A DNA stretch of 64,000 nucleotides from Carettochelys insculpta (taxonomy: Eukaryota > Chordata > Testudines > Carettochelyidae): the NCBI RefSeq assembly GCF_033958435.1, contig NC_134137.1, positions 176,341,501-176,405,500 of the forward strand. The letters run 5' to 3'. Within the stretch, counting starts at the first letter, position 1, and each line of letters opens with the position of its first letter. Positions 47,921 through 59,300 of the stretch are shown here, in pieces. The notes below the pieces were generated by a model that saw only the letters and a list, made by a program, of their open reading frames with translations, searched no databases and was not told the origin of the DNA. A program made the position numbers and the translations under genes.

Positions 47921-48429
47921 TAGAGTTTATGTTACACTTTTGTAAGCAGGTTAAGTTATGACGGAGGAGAGAGAAGAGAAGGGCATAACAGGAAAACAGC
48001 TAACTAAAAATATAAGACAAGGTGTGGGGCTGTGTCTTATCCTTTGGGTGCTTTCCCTTCCAGAGATCACCATCTCCTCTGGGTGTAAACCTTACTAATG
48101 CATGACTTGCATCACTGGGAAGAAAGCAAAAAAGCAAACCTCTGTTGACATTAAGTCCCAGTAAAAGAAAGTAAGACCTAAATAATTCAGATGGATTTTT
48201 GGGACCAACGAGTAATGGAAATAAGGGATGAAATTAACCTGTGAAATCATCTCATTCCATCCCCCACTGAAGTGTGGTCTCACCTGTCTAATGCTGTACA
48301 GGACTAGAAGTTCCCTAATCCACGTTGCAATCTAGATGGATTTACTTTAAAATGAGTGCACAACTATTGAAATACTGTACTCAAAAAGTAGTTATCAATG
48401 CTGTGATATCCAACTGAGAGGGCATATCT
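47921..48429. other. No recognisable feature
   Basis: Non-coding. Nothing supported. Confidence 0.45.
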
Positions 48430-50095
48430 AGTGAGGTCTAGCAGGGGACAGTTCTGGACCCAGAAGGACTCAATTTTTTTTTTAATGACCTGGATAGTGG
48501 AATGGAGAGTGGGCTTATGACATTTGCAGGTGACGCCAAGCTGGAATGGGTTGTAAGCACTTTGGAGGATAGCATTAGAATTACAATTGACTTTGATAAA
48601 CTGGAGAATTGGTTTAAAATCAACAAGATGTAATTCAATAAAGACACATGTAAAGTACTACACTTGGGAAGAAAAAATGAAATGCACTACAAAAATGGGG
48701 AATAAGGTGTCTAGATGTGGATACGGCTGTAAAGGATCTAGGAGTTATACCAGATCACAAATTGAACACGAGTCAACAATATGACGCAATTGCAAAAAAG
48801 GTTAATATTCTGGGGTGCATTAGCAAGAAGGACTTGATTGACTCTACTTGCACTGATGAGGCCTCAGCTGGAGTACAGTACTAGGTGCCAAATTTTAGGA
48901 AAGCTGTGGACAGATTGGAGACCGTCCATAGCAAAGCAGCTAACATGAGAAAGTTTTAGAAAACTTGATTGTGAGGAAGGATTTTAAAAAGAACTGCGCA
49001 CATTTTATCTTGAAAAAGGAAAGAGAGGAAGCTGATAACAGTCTTCAAATATATTAAGAGCTGTTATAAAAGGATTGCACTCAATTGTTCTATGGCTCCA
49101 CTGAAGATAGGACACAAAGTAATGGGCTGTATCTCCAGCAAGGGAAATTTAGGTTAGGTGTTAGGAAAAAGCTTTCTAAATATAAGGATACTTAAGCTTT
49201 AGAAGAGACTTCCAAGGAAGCTTGTGGAATCCCCATCACTATAGAGCTACGTCTACACGTGAATGCTACATCGAAATAGCTTATTTCAATGTAGCAACAT
49301 CGAAATAAGCTATTTCGATGAATAACGTCTACATGTCCTACAGGGCTGGTGCCGTCGATGTTCAATGTCAACGTTGGGCAGCACCACATCCGAGGAGGCG
49401 CTGCAGGGGAGTGTCTACACACCAAAGCGGCCCACATCGAAGTAAAGGTGCCAGGAGCAGCTGCAGACAGGGTCACAGGGCAGACTCAACAGCGAGCCGC
49501 TCCCTTAAAGGGCCCCTCACAGACACACTTGCACTAAACAGCACAAGATCCACAGAGCTGACAACTGGTTGCAGACCCTGTGCATGCAGCATGGATCTCC
49601 AGCTGCAGCAGCAGCAGCCAGAAGCCTTGGGCTAAGGGCTGCTGCCCACGGTGACCATAGAGCCCCGCAGGGGCTGGTGAGAGCGTCTCTCAACCGCTCA
49701 GCTGATGGCCACCATGGTGGACCCTGCTATTTCGATGTTGCAGGATGCGGATTGGCTACATGTGCCCTACTTTGACGTTCAACATCAAAGTAGGGCGCTA
49801 TTCCCATCTCCTCATGAGGATAGCGACTTCGACATCTCGCCGCCTTATGTTCATTTCAACTTCGAAATAGCGCTCACCACGTGTAGACGTGGCAGGCACT
49901 ATTTCGAAGTTGGCGCCGCTACTTCGAAGTAGCCAGCACGTGTAGACGCAGCTTAGGAGTTTAAAGACAGGTCAGACAAATACCTATGAGGGATAGCCGT
50001 GGTACATTTTGCCCTCCTTCAAAATAGAGCAGGTGAAATTAATGACTTCTCAAGGTCCCTTCCAGCCCTCATTTCTATGATTCTACATGTTCGCA
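48430..50095 (+). mobile_element. Old CR1 LINE 3' half, split by element T
   Basis: Two pieces (48430-49241 and 49957-50095) are collinear with CR1: a decayed RT segment around GACATTTGCAGGTGACGCCAAG, the C-terminal domain, GGAATCCCCATCACTATAG before the gap and AGGAGTTTAAAGACAGGTCA after it, then the terminal CCCTTCCAGCCCTCATTTCT and ATGATTCTA. It is the sense copy of the family seen in antisense at 28060-28830. No open frame survives. Confidence 0.8.
49245..49953 (+). mobile_element. Element T copy 4, complete, TSD TAG, inserted in CR1
   Basis: 709 bp, ends AGCTACGTCTACACGTGAAT and GCACGTGTAGACGCAGCT, flanked by TAG (49242-49244, 49954-49956). Removing it with one TAG restores the CR1 reading across the gap, so both limits are exact. 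Copy 4 is the most diverged: the 105-codon frame is open (49318-49635) but the 121-codon frame is broken into 68 and 75 codons. Confidence 0.92.
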
Positions 50096-50252
50096 ACTCC
50101 AGAAATGGCATGGGCTGTTTTTAGTAGCACATTTCACTGCAAACACATTGAACTCTGTCTATTATCAGCCCTACATCTTTTCGTAACATCACTTTGATCC
50201 TCCACACAGATATTCCTTCCTTATTAACGGCCGCTATTGCAAAAATGACTTT

Positions 50253-50985
50253 GCAAATATCTACACAGCAAAACTGCTATTTTAAAATAATTTCAACTTA
50301 TTTGGAATTCTGTAAACCTCATTCTACAGGGAATAGTGCCTATTCCGAAATAGATAATTTGGAATAGGGGCTGTACAGACAGGCTGTGTCTACACTAGCA
50401 AGTTATTTTGAAAGGTTTTTCGAAAGAAGGCGACTCTTTCAAAAGATCCCATGGAGCAGCTACACACAAAAAATTGTTCTTTCAAAAGTAAATTGAAAGA
50501 ATGCAGTGCTCCTTTTGAAAGAACTCTTCCACTCCCATTTCAGGAAGAACGCCTTCTTTCGAAAGCTTCTTTTGAAAGAAGGTATGTGTAGATGTTCTGT
50601 TGGCCCTTCTTTCCAAAGACGAGTCCTCATGGTGCCAGATTTTTCGATCCTGGCCCATTCTTTCAAAAGAGCAGGGGCTGCATGGACGCTCTCTATCGAA
50701 AGAGTGAATCTATCTTTCGATCCGCTTTTTTGTGTGTGGATGCACTCTTTCGAAAGGAGTTTTTTCAGAAGATATCTTCTGGAAGAACTTCTTTCAGAGG
50801 ACCTCTATAGTATAGACGTATCCACAGAGAATAGGGGCTATTTTTAAATAACCTATAGCACTCCCTGGGGTTCTAATCTGAAATAGGCTCTATTGTTTGT
50901 ACATGCACAATTTCGAACTAAGCCATTCCAGAAAATCTCTTTCAGAATAGTTTATTCTGAAATAAGGCTGCTATGTAGACGTAGC
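50253..50985. mobile_element. MITE family E, TSD TTT, host of a nested MITE
   Basis: Left end GCAAATATCTACACAGC, right end GGCTGCTATGTAGACGTAGC. TTT flanks both sides (50250-50252, 50986-50988). Interior motifs TATTCCGAAATAG, TAATCTGAAATAGG and TTATTCTGAAATAAGG match the copy at 5544-5956. About 290 bp belongs to this element and the rest is the D element. Confidence 0.75.
50382..50823. mobile_element. MITE family D nested in family E, TSD ACA
   Basis: 442 bp, starts GGCTGTGTCTACACTAGC and ends TATAGTATAGACGTATCC, flanked by ACA (50379-50381, 50824-50826). Internal copies of CTTTCGAAAG occur in both halves. With the element removed, the host E element reads GGGCTGTACAGACAGAGAATAG. Confidence 0.88.
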
Positions 50986-50989
50986 TTTA

Positions 50990-51370
50990 GCGGTATTTGT
51001 ATTCCCTAAGAATTAATCAATAACCAATACAAAAAGAGACAAAATTAGAGCTCTGCACTGTCACCAAAAGCCTCTGACAGGTGCTTCTCTGCGTTGTTTT
51101 CCTTTTCCTCTCCTTTTAACATTTTCAAAGTTACTGATCACCCACTGATTTAAAGTGAAATTCTGTATGCTCAGCAGATTGTGAAAATCAAGTCTATTGT
51201 TTTCTGAGGCTGGAAGACAACAGCATCTGTCTGGTGTTCCTGCCTATTTTGTACATTTCCATGTTAACCTTTCAGCTCTGACAGCATGTTTTTAAGCAAT
51301 GTTCTTTAACTGATGCGTTAAGAGGTTATTGCCCCCTTTCACCTGTGATGGTTATGTAATCCTAACAGAC
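50990..51370. other. No recognisable feature
   Basis: Non-coding. Nothing supported. Confidence 0.45.
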
Positions 51371-51373
51371 CCA

Positions 51374-51500
51374 GGTTGCCAGCACCAGGAACAGAACTTA
51401 GAAACATAGGGTCTAAAGTCCTGCACTCTACCACATGAGCTAAAAGTCAGCTGGCTCTCAGCTGAGGCTGTAGAGCAAAGACTTCACTCACCCCAGATGA
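51374..51500 (-). repeat. tRNA-derived SINE fragment
   Basis: On the minus strand the sequence reads TTAGCTCATGTGGTAGAGTG, a polymerase III A box in tRNA context, then GACTTTAGACCC at the anticodon-loop position and AAGTTCTGTTCC as a weak B box. It lacks CCA-end pairing, so it is a SINE or tRNA pseudogene rather than a tRNA gene. Confidence 0.55.
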
Positions 51501-51599
51501 GGTCTCAGTGCCTCTGGGTACTACAGTTAACTAGTTTTGTAAGAGTGTAAAATATCTAGAAGTAAAAGCTTTTTTTTTTTGGAGGGGGTGTGTTTGGGG

Positions 51600-51640
51600 G
51601 GTTGTTTTGTTTTGTTTTGTTTTGTTTTGTTTTGTTGACA
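51600..51640. repeat. (TGTTT)n simple repeat
   Basis: Seven or more TGTTT/GTTTT units follow a poly-T and a G-rich run at 51569-51600. Confidence 0.9.
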
Positions 51641-53010
51641 TCACTCAGAAGTCTTCCAAGAGAAACGTGGTCTATGAAATCTCCAGAGAATCACTCAGAT
51701 TGTGTATCCACAAAACCATGACAACACTCAGCAAAACCAAAACTCCTTTACATGATTCTCTAGGTCAGGCGGATATATTACTGGGACTGCTCCATTGAAT
51801 CAGTTTCTGCACTCCACTAAAGGACAAACCCAGAGAAATGGTGTCATGGTAGTATTTCTTAAGGTCTCCATCATGCAGGAGCGCTGATCATGATGTTGCA
51901 AAATTAAAGCAAATGTGATTTTGAGGCCTTGGAAGTCAAGTCACAGCTTGCCTATTTTATACTTCGAAACAATAAAAAGAAATAAATCAAGATCAAAGGG
52001 CAACTTTTTTCAGCTTCAGAAAATCCAAAAGTATTCTGCAATACCTTCTTCAGTTGCAACACTTCTGAAGAGGAAGGAGCTCAAACGCCACATACCCAGA
52101 GTCCTGTAGTAGGGCACTCACACTATTGTTTATGGGAGTTACACAAAGGACAAGCAGTATAAATCTTAAAGTATGTTGGTAGAGTTAGCTCAAGAAGAGC
52201 CAGGGTATGAAGAAAAATAAGACAAACCATAGGGGAAAAGAAAGTATAGTAACCACAACTGCACTCTTGTGTTTGCCTTTTCATGTATCTGAAGTTGAGT
52301 TTAGTGCTCATGAATTCTATCTCACTGTTCACACCAGAGGCAAAAGGCCTGATTTTCACTTGCATTAAGCTCTGCAGACATCATGCTGGTGGTGTGACGG
52401 GTCCTCAAGACCCACATTAAAGTCCCATTACACTTGCCAGATCAGTGTAAAAGGACCTAGATGAGAATGAAAAAACCCAGGCTGTAGAAAATTGTGTATC
52501 TACTGTGTATGAATAACAATGACAGTGCAAGATTTCTTTCACTGCCTGGTCTGTTTTCTTCCACTCGTAGTGGTCAAGCAGCATTTTGCATGCTGTGCCA
52601 TTTCAATCTTTGGCTCTCTTGTAAGACTGCCAAAGAGGACAAGTGCGGTGACAGTGGGTTTTATGATGTAATACTGGTATACCAGGAACAGGGCTGGGAC
52701 GGAGGGCATGCTCCAGATGAACCACTAAATAGCTGCCAGAGGGAAATCAAACATTTCCTGATCAAATACTAATTTGTGGATTCACCCAGTCCCCTTTGTT
52801 CACTCAATTCACTGCATGAAATGCTATGTGAATTCTGCCTCAGTTAATTTCTTCCTACAAAAATGAATGAGCCTTGCACATTTGCTAGAATATGCAAGCC
52901 CCATGCATAGACCAGGATGCAGCCTTATTTGTATGAGAGACAGTCTGAGACACATTTCCACAAAAATCACATTTGGTTTTCTTCTCAGATGATGAAACAC
53001 AGAAATATAC
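51641..53010. other. No recognisable feature
   Basis: Non-coding. Nothing supported. Confidence 0.45.
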
Positions 53011-53014
53011 ACAT

Positions 53015-53155
53015 CTTTTAGAACCAGAAGACACATGGAGAGGTCATTGAGTTCCATCCCCTAACCTGCCCCAGAACCATGGAAGGCCATGCTCAAGGAT
53101 TGACCTCACAAACCCAGGTTTACAAAGCCAATGCTTTAATGTTTTTCCTACCCTA
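53015..53155 (-). mobile_element. CR1 3' end fragment
   Basis: TTAGAACCAGAAGACACATGG, then AGAGGTCATTGAGTTCCATC is the antisense of the CR1 3' terminus, followed by the CCATGCTCAAGGATTGACC block known from older copies. Confidence 0.6.
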
Positions 53156-54100
53156 CCTGCTTTTGTAGTTTTGTGACAAGCTTTGTGGGGTGGGTAGGAG
53201 AGAGTTGTTAGGTTTTGTAGAGAGGGATTGTTAACAGGCTTAGCATCTAGGAAGTCAGGGCAGATGCTTTTGCAAATGGCAGAAGGTGGCTAAGGCAGCA
53301 GAGAAGTAACGGCTGTTCACTGGGGTGTGAGAATGACTGTGGATTCACTAGCTGAGAGGTAGAGTGAAGATGTTGGAAGCGGAGCCAGGAAGTTGTGCAA
53401 CATATTCAGAGCTTGTCAGAAAACTGAGGGGAGGGCTCATGGAAGATGTCAACAGAACAAATATAATGTCAATTTCACTGAAATTATCCACAGAAAATGT
53501 TGGCTTGCTGATCACCAGCACCCCACCAAAAGACCCCAATAATAATTGGTTTTGACAGGAAAGCAGTTTTGATGAAAAATGTTCAACCAGCCTGAGGTAC
53601 ACTATCCATGGCTCTTTCATGACTCCCTTTACTTGTATTTCACAAGATCAATTCATCCTGACATGATGAGTCATGTCTTTGATAGGATCTTAACTACAGT
53701 CCACAAAGTTATGTAATAACAACAGAGTGGGACAAAAGATTCAAAAATTTATTTTTATGAAATTGTCCAATTATTGGATGCAAAAAAGGGGAGAAATTTT
53801 GACAAAATATTTGTGATTTCCCCTCCCCCCAGGCTTTTCCACCATTTCCCTCTAATCCACTTTTACCTCAGAAAAGCAACACAGACAGCGTTTTTAATGA
53901 CATAGAGTGAACGAAATTTGCTGACTTGTGCATTGTCCCTTTACAAATTACACCAATTGTTTCGATGGACAATCTTTACTGTTAAACATCCTCAACACAA
54001 AAGTGCTAAGAAAAAATGTGGGTGAAAATAAGACTTGAGAAGATGATGTTTTTTTTCTAAAAGCTGTGCTCTAGAAATTAGTTTTGGGGAAATTCTGTGC
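53156..54100. other. No recognisable feature
   Basis: Non-coding. A C-run lies at 53822-53831. Confidence 0.45.
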
Positions 54101-54109
54101 CCTGTGTTA

Positions 54110-54170
54110 TACGAGAAGTCAAGCCAGATGATTATAATGGTCCCTTCTGGCCTTGCAAGCTATGAAACTA
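54110..54170 (+). mobile_element. CR1 3' end fragment
   Basis: AGCCAGATGATTATAATGGT, then CCCTTCTGGCCTTGCAAGCT and ATGAAACTA is the sense 3' terminus of an older CR1. Confidence 0.7.
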
Positions 54171-54636
54171 GAGAAGAGCTGAAGCTGTGGAACAAAGTAA
54201 ATCTAACCAGGTCATGCTAGTATGCCACCACTAATCAAAACTTACCATATATTATTACCTTTGATTCACAAAGGAAGCTTAAAGCCCACTAGTCCAAGCT
54301 CTGCAGGACATTTATGCTTATTTGAAAACACAAGGCATATAGCAAGTGCAGCTGCCAGTGCTCACTTACAGAACAAAAGTAAAGCAGCCAACCCTTTCTA
54401 AAAAACAAAGCAAAGCAAAACAAAACAACCCCCCCCCCACAACAGGTGAAAATATCTGACCCATCCCAGCTGCTAACTCCCAGGTGTTGCCCATCCCTTC
54501 CTAAATGCCAGAGGAAGAAAAAGGACTTTATATCATTTCCCGAAGGTAAACAGATCGGGCTATTTTGAACCAAGTGGGGGAGAAAATTTCTTAGTAATTC
54601 CTTCAGTAAAGTAACCCATCAGGAACTCCTTCACTC
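54171..54636. other. No recognisable feature
   Basis: Non-coding. An AAAGCAAAGCAAAACAAAAC run followed by a C-run lies at 54405-54440. Confidence 0.45.
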
Positions 54637-54639
54637 CCA

Positions 54640-55373
54640 CAGGTTGAACTTCTCTCACCTGGCACCCTCAGGACCCGACCAGTGCCGAACGAGAGAATTT
54701 GTCAGGTCATGGGAGGCAAGTATTGTCTAACTTCTACTGCTTACTAGGCTCTGAGAAGACTTTCAGAGTAAATTACAGCTAAATAACAGCAGAGAACACT
54801 GAGAGCCAGGACTGGTGGCTGTAAATAAACACTATGGGGCCATAGGAAACTTGGCCACACCCATGATATGTGGTCATCTGGCTGACTAAAATCATGCTGG
54901 GTTATGGAGGTTGCCGGGTGAGAGATCAAGTGACCATCTGTCCCGTATTTGGTGGGATGGTCTCATATTTGGGATGCCAAAAAGGCACCCCTACTTATTT
55001 TTTAAAAGGGACTAATTATTCTGTATTTGGGCCTTCCCCCCACTGACCTTTTCCACCAGCAGCTGCGCAGGCTGCAGGCATGGTTGCTGGCCAGAGAGTA
55101 CGTAGGTCACTTTGCCAATCCTCGGGGAAGCAGGGAGACCGTGGGCAGCTGCCACGTCCCTGCCTCTTCCCCAGGGCTTCTGGGGAGCACCGGGGTCTGC
55201 TGCTTCCCCAGGTCTTGGAGAGGAATGGCAGATGCCACCTCCTTCCCAGCTCCCTGGGGCTTGGTGGAGCTGGGAGGAACCGCCCCTCCCCTCATGTCTC
55301 CCTGTCCTATACTTGGAATAGGGAGCTATGGTCGCCCTAATGGGAGAGCACTGGAGTAGAGAGGTTCGACATG
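54640..55373 (+). mobile_element. Mariner-type MITE enlarged by a nested element
   Basis: Left end CAGGTTGAACTTCTCTCAC, right end AGAGAGGTTCGACATG followed by TA. The outer element matches 41352-41656. The nested element occupies about 54925-55340. Minus-strand ORFs crossing it are incidental. Confidence 0.8.
54925..55340. mobile_element. Nested element in the mariner MITE
   Basis: Begins CAAGTGACCATCTGTCCCG and ends GAGCTATGGTCGCCCTAA. GTGACCAT and ATGGTCGC are inverted ends. GTATTTGGTGGGATGGTC and TATTTGGGATGCC place it in the same family as 45940-46568. GGTGAGAG and GGGAGAG-like flanks suggest a 7-8 bp duplication. Confidence 0.6.
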
Positions 55374-55375
55374 TA

Positions 55376-55920
55376 ATTTCTAGCCTCAGCCTAACCCACA
55401 GCAGTACTGCTCCTTTCCAGAGCCAGGATGTAATCCTGGTCCCACGGAAAGGTAGTTTTACTATTGATTTCATGGCATCAGGATTTCACCCCCATACAAT
55501 AACTAACTCTCCCAGAAGTAGGCAATAATAAATAGAGCTGAGTTTTTTCGGAAACTAACCCAGACCCCGCAATTGCACAAGACTTTCCACTGGCCACTTG
55601 GTGGAAGGGGGTGGGGAGCTGATACCTAGAGCCACACTTCCTTATTTTACTTCCTTTCCACCTGGCCACATCCTCCAAAATCACAGTGAGCCTCCAATCT
55701 GTGCTGTCCAGGCAATTTACATATTCCTTTCACATATTCATAAGCAAAGATGCTGATGCTATTCCTTCCCCCTCCCATCTGAAGAACTTACCAGCTGGTT
55801 CAGGCTTCGTTGCATATACTGCCACCCATGTCCACAGGCCAAGAGGATGATTTGGCCTTTCACTTTGCGCTCATATCCAACACTTAAAAGAGTTCTGACT
55901 TTTTCAACTGTGCTGTTTAC
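55376..55920. other. No recognisable feature
   Basis: Non-coding. Nothing supported. Confidence 0.45.
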
Positions 55921-55925
55921 TCTGA

Positions 55926-56307
55926 GGCTACGTCTACACTATGGGGATCTGTCGACAGAAGTTATTCTCAGAAGAGATCTTCTGACAAAACTTCTGTCGA
56001 CGGATTGCTGCAACACACGAAAGTGGATCGCTCTGTAGATCCGCTCTGTAAACAGTGGCCATACTGCCCGGCTGCTCTATCAGCAAAATGGCCAACCAGA
56101 AGCATAACAGACAGGGCTGCCTGGTGACCTGGAAGCCCTAACTGTTGACAGAGGGCCACCCCCAGAGCATCCACACAGCTTTTTTGTTGACAGATTCTGT
56201 CATCATTCTGCCTCATGGAGGAAAGGCTGAAGACTGTTGACAAAAGTGTTTTTAGCGTGGACATGCTGTGAGTTTTGTTGACAAAAGCCTCTAGTGTAGA
56301 CACAGCT
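55926..56307. mobile_element. MITE family C, second copy, TSD TGA
   Basis: 382 bp, starts GGCTACGTCTACACTATGG and ends CTCTAGTGTAGACACAGCT, flanked by TGA (55923-55925, 56308-56310). It has CTGTCGACAGAAG, CTGTCGACGGAT and CTGTTGACAG motifs. In reverse orientation it is collinear with 20777-21220, with a deletion in the middle. Confidence 0.85.
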
Positions 56308-56310
56308 TGA

Positions 56311-59300
56311 GGGTGCACAGCCTTGTGTGAGCTCCAAGCCTTTTAGGGGGTTAGCAGCACATGTATACAGAGCGCTAAGGTGATGCTGGAGTCCATAGGA
56401 CCTAATTCAAGTAACTCATGAATATGCTTTCATTCCAGCGGGTTGGGGACATCACAGCAGGCAGGCAGCTTTCAAATACTTGACTTTTAATGGATTCAGC
56501 TCAGATCTGAGAGCTTGAATTTAACCCTTTGAGGGGCCAGTCAGCGATTTCCCTAATTACCATATAGATACATTTTACAGGCAGTTTGCCTCCTGCCACA
56601 TGAAATGCAAACCCATCAACCAACAATTCCCTCTGGTCCTCTAGAAGCTAAGAGAATTCAAGTTCACTTCCAAATGTCCTAAGGTGCTGTGCGCACAAGA
56701 GTAAAGGATTTTTTGTGTGGGATGAGGGGAAGGATAGGAGGTGATTAGCCCTCCACAAAAAAGCACTTTTTTTGTAAAATCTGTGCAAACCAAAATTTCA
56801 GCTCCAACTAGTAATGTGAGCTGATGCCATGTTTGTTTTTCTTTCACTTGCATGAGCAACCAGAGTGAAAAAAAACCACTATTTGTTTTCATTTGAAAGG
56901 CCCTTGAAAGTAACGGGACTGAAGTGTTGAAAGAGTGAAGCCTAAGTCATCTGTTGCTGTTTTTGTCTCTAGTCCATCCGTAATTTACCCACATGGAATT
57001 CTTTGAAAGTTTTTGGTCTCTTCAGCTCTCCAATTTGCAAAATCAATGCCAGTTTGCAATTATGAGCGACAGTACTAAGTTATATTTTGAGCCTTTCTTC
57101 CTCACATAAACTTGTTACCAGACAGTGCAGAGTGCCCAAAGCAACATTTTACAACATAGTAAAAATAAAGCCATTTCTGTAGCAGCCCTCTGTTTTCAAA
57201 GCACCCCTGCTGTCTCCCTCCTTTGAAAGGAGAAATCATGAAAGATATCAAATAGGAATTTTAAAAGAAAAGTTGAGGTTTAAGGTGGGCACTCAGGTAC
57301 TAAGATGAAGAGGACCCTAGAAATGCCTATATATATAAGCAAAGTACAGTAGAGATACAATGTTGGTTATAAAGATAATATAATGATCCACAGTTCATGT
57401 AGAAAAACTGCTTTTGTTATATTTCCATAACCCACATGACATGGAAAAAGTAATTTAACAATAAATATTTTCAAAGCATAAATTCTACAGAAAAATAAAC
57501 ACTAGAGAGAAGGAGCAACTAAGCCATAGAGTAGTTATGATGAATTTGCAACTCAGATACAACATTTTTGTAGCTGACACTAAGTCACATTCATTATACA
57601 CAAAGAGGAAATTTAAAGACACTATGTAGGAGGTGGGGGAAAGTGCATAATACCCTCCAAGTCAGAATTGTTTACATTCCTCATTCCTACCACAGAAAAT
57701 TTACAAAATCCTTTCTGATACAGATATGCACCAGGGATTTTAAAATGTTTCAGTCTAGTTTCCCACTGTGGAAACTAAAACTGATTTCTCCACTGAAAAA
57801 GGAGAAACAACTGACTGAAAATTAGCAAAAACAGATCTCTAACAGTACAAAAACAATTTAAAATGTCTTCAGAAAAAGAAAACCGTAACAGAAAAAGTCT
57901 TGCAAAGATAACTCATGTATTATCCCCTAAAGCCCCCCAATATCACCCCACACATTGTAAACCTAATGCTTGGAATATTGTACCAGTGGGAAGAATAAAA
58001 CATGACAGATAGCTGCACTATCACTAAACTACTCTGTAGTTCTATTTTTCACATGCAGGCATGATCCAATAAGCAGATTTTCTTTTGCAGATCATTTCTG
58101 GAACCATACATTATTAAAATAGTTAAAATAGGAAAAGAATGGACTCATTAAATTTCACTTCAAACACAAAGTTTTCAAAGCTGTCTTAACCATGAATGCA
58201 CTCTTTTTACGCAATTACTTCTTACCTGTGAAAGATCAATGTTCAGATTCCTTACTAGATGTTATCGTCATGACAGGTCAGACAGCTGTTTATAAAAGAA
58301 TGAGTATTTTTTAGGTACAGCACATATGCATGTTTTAAACAGTCCCCCCACTATGCCCCTAAACAGTTTTCCTGAACTCCCTGTCAGTCAAAACCAAGTT
58401 GGTAAGAGTCTGAGTTGGAATTACCTGAAGGAGGAAACCGGAGAGAGAGGGAAAGGAATCTGAGAGGAGATTCAGTGATGTCAGCAGTATGTCTTAAGGA
58501 AATCTAGAGCTGAGCCCAGCAAACTTTACAATAGCACTCAACACCCAGTTACGTGGTAAGCAAATACCTGCTTAAAAGGAAACTGATGTACTTTTAAAGA
58601 GTGTCAGTTAATCTTTGAAGAAACTTTAGCCACACTGAGCAAAGTCCCTCAAAGGCCTTCTTGCCGAAACAAATAATGGCATAAGGCTTTGGACACATGA
58701 AAAGTAAAATAAAATAAAGACCAAAAAAGAAAAAAAAGGTCAACATTATTGATGATCCCCTTCCTTCTGGCAAAAAGGAGACTGAAACCCATCTGAAATG
58801 AATTTATAGCAGGACTATTTTTGCATACTGAACCATAACAACCATGGTCATAGCTGAAACCCCTGAACACTAATGTTTCCAAGCTGGTTAGCCACGACCC
58901 TGATTCTTTTTGATGACTTATTCGGAGCATTCGTGTGTACCATTTCCTCTGTTATTTACCAGATGCAGAAAATAAAATGAGGTGGCGCAGATTTGATTTG
59001 GGGAAAATTTGGGAAAACCTCTGAATGTGAAGAGTGAGCCATGTAAGCGTTTTGCCATCCTTAGCCCTTCCAAAGCGCCTAAGGCGCTACTTTCTTGTTT
59101 GATGGGATTCCCAGAAGTAAATCCCAAAAGCAGAAGTGAAAGAGGAGACATTACAGCACTGGAAACGTTGATCGGCTGGCTCTCGGGTAGTGTTTTCTGA
59201 CATGCATCCTCCCTGAATTGTGTTTCCCAGAATTATGTTGTAGCAAGCTGGTCCAATGAAAAAGATCATTGTGACAAACAACCATAGAAACTTCTAATGG

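Noticed and set aside
51392..51455. tRNA gene on the minus strand
   Set aside because: The A box is good but the B box is weak and the acceptor arms do not pair. A SINE or pseudogene fits better.
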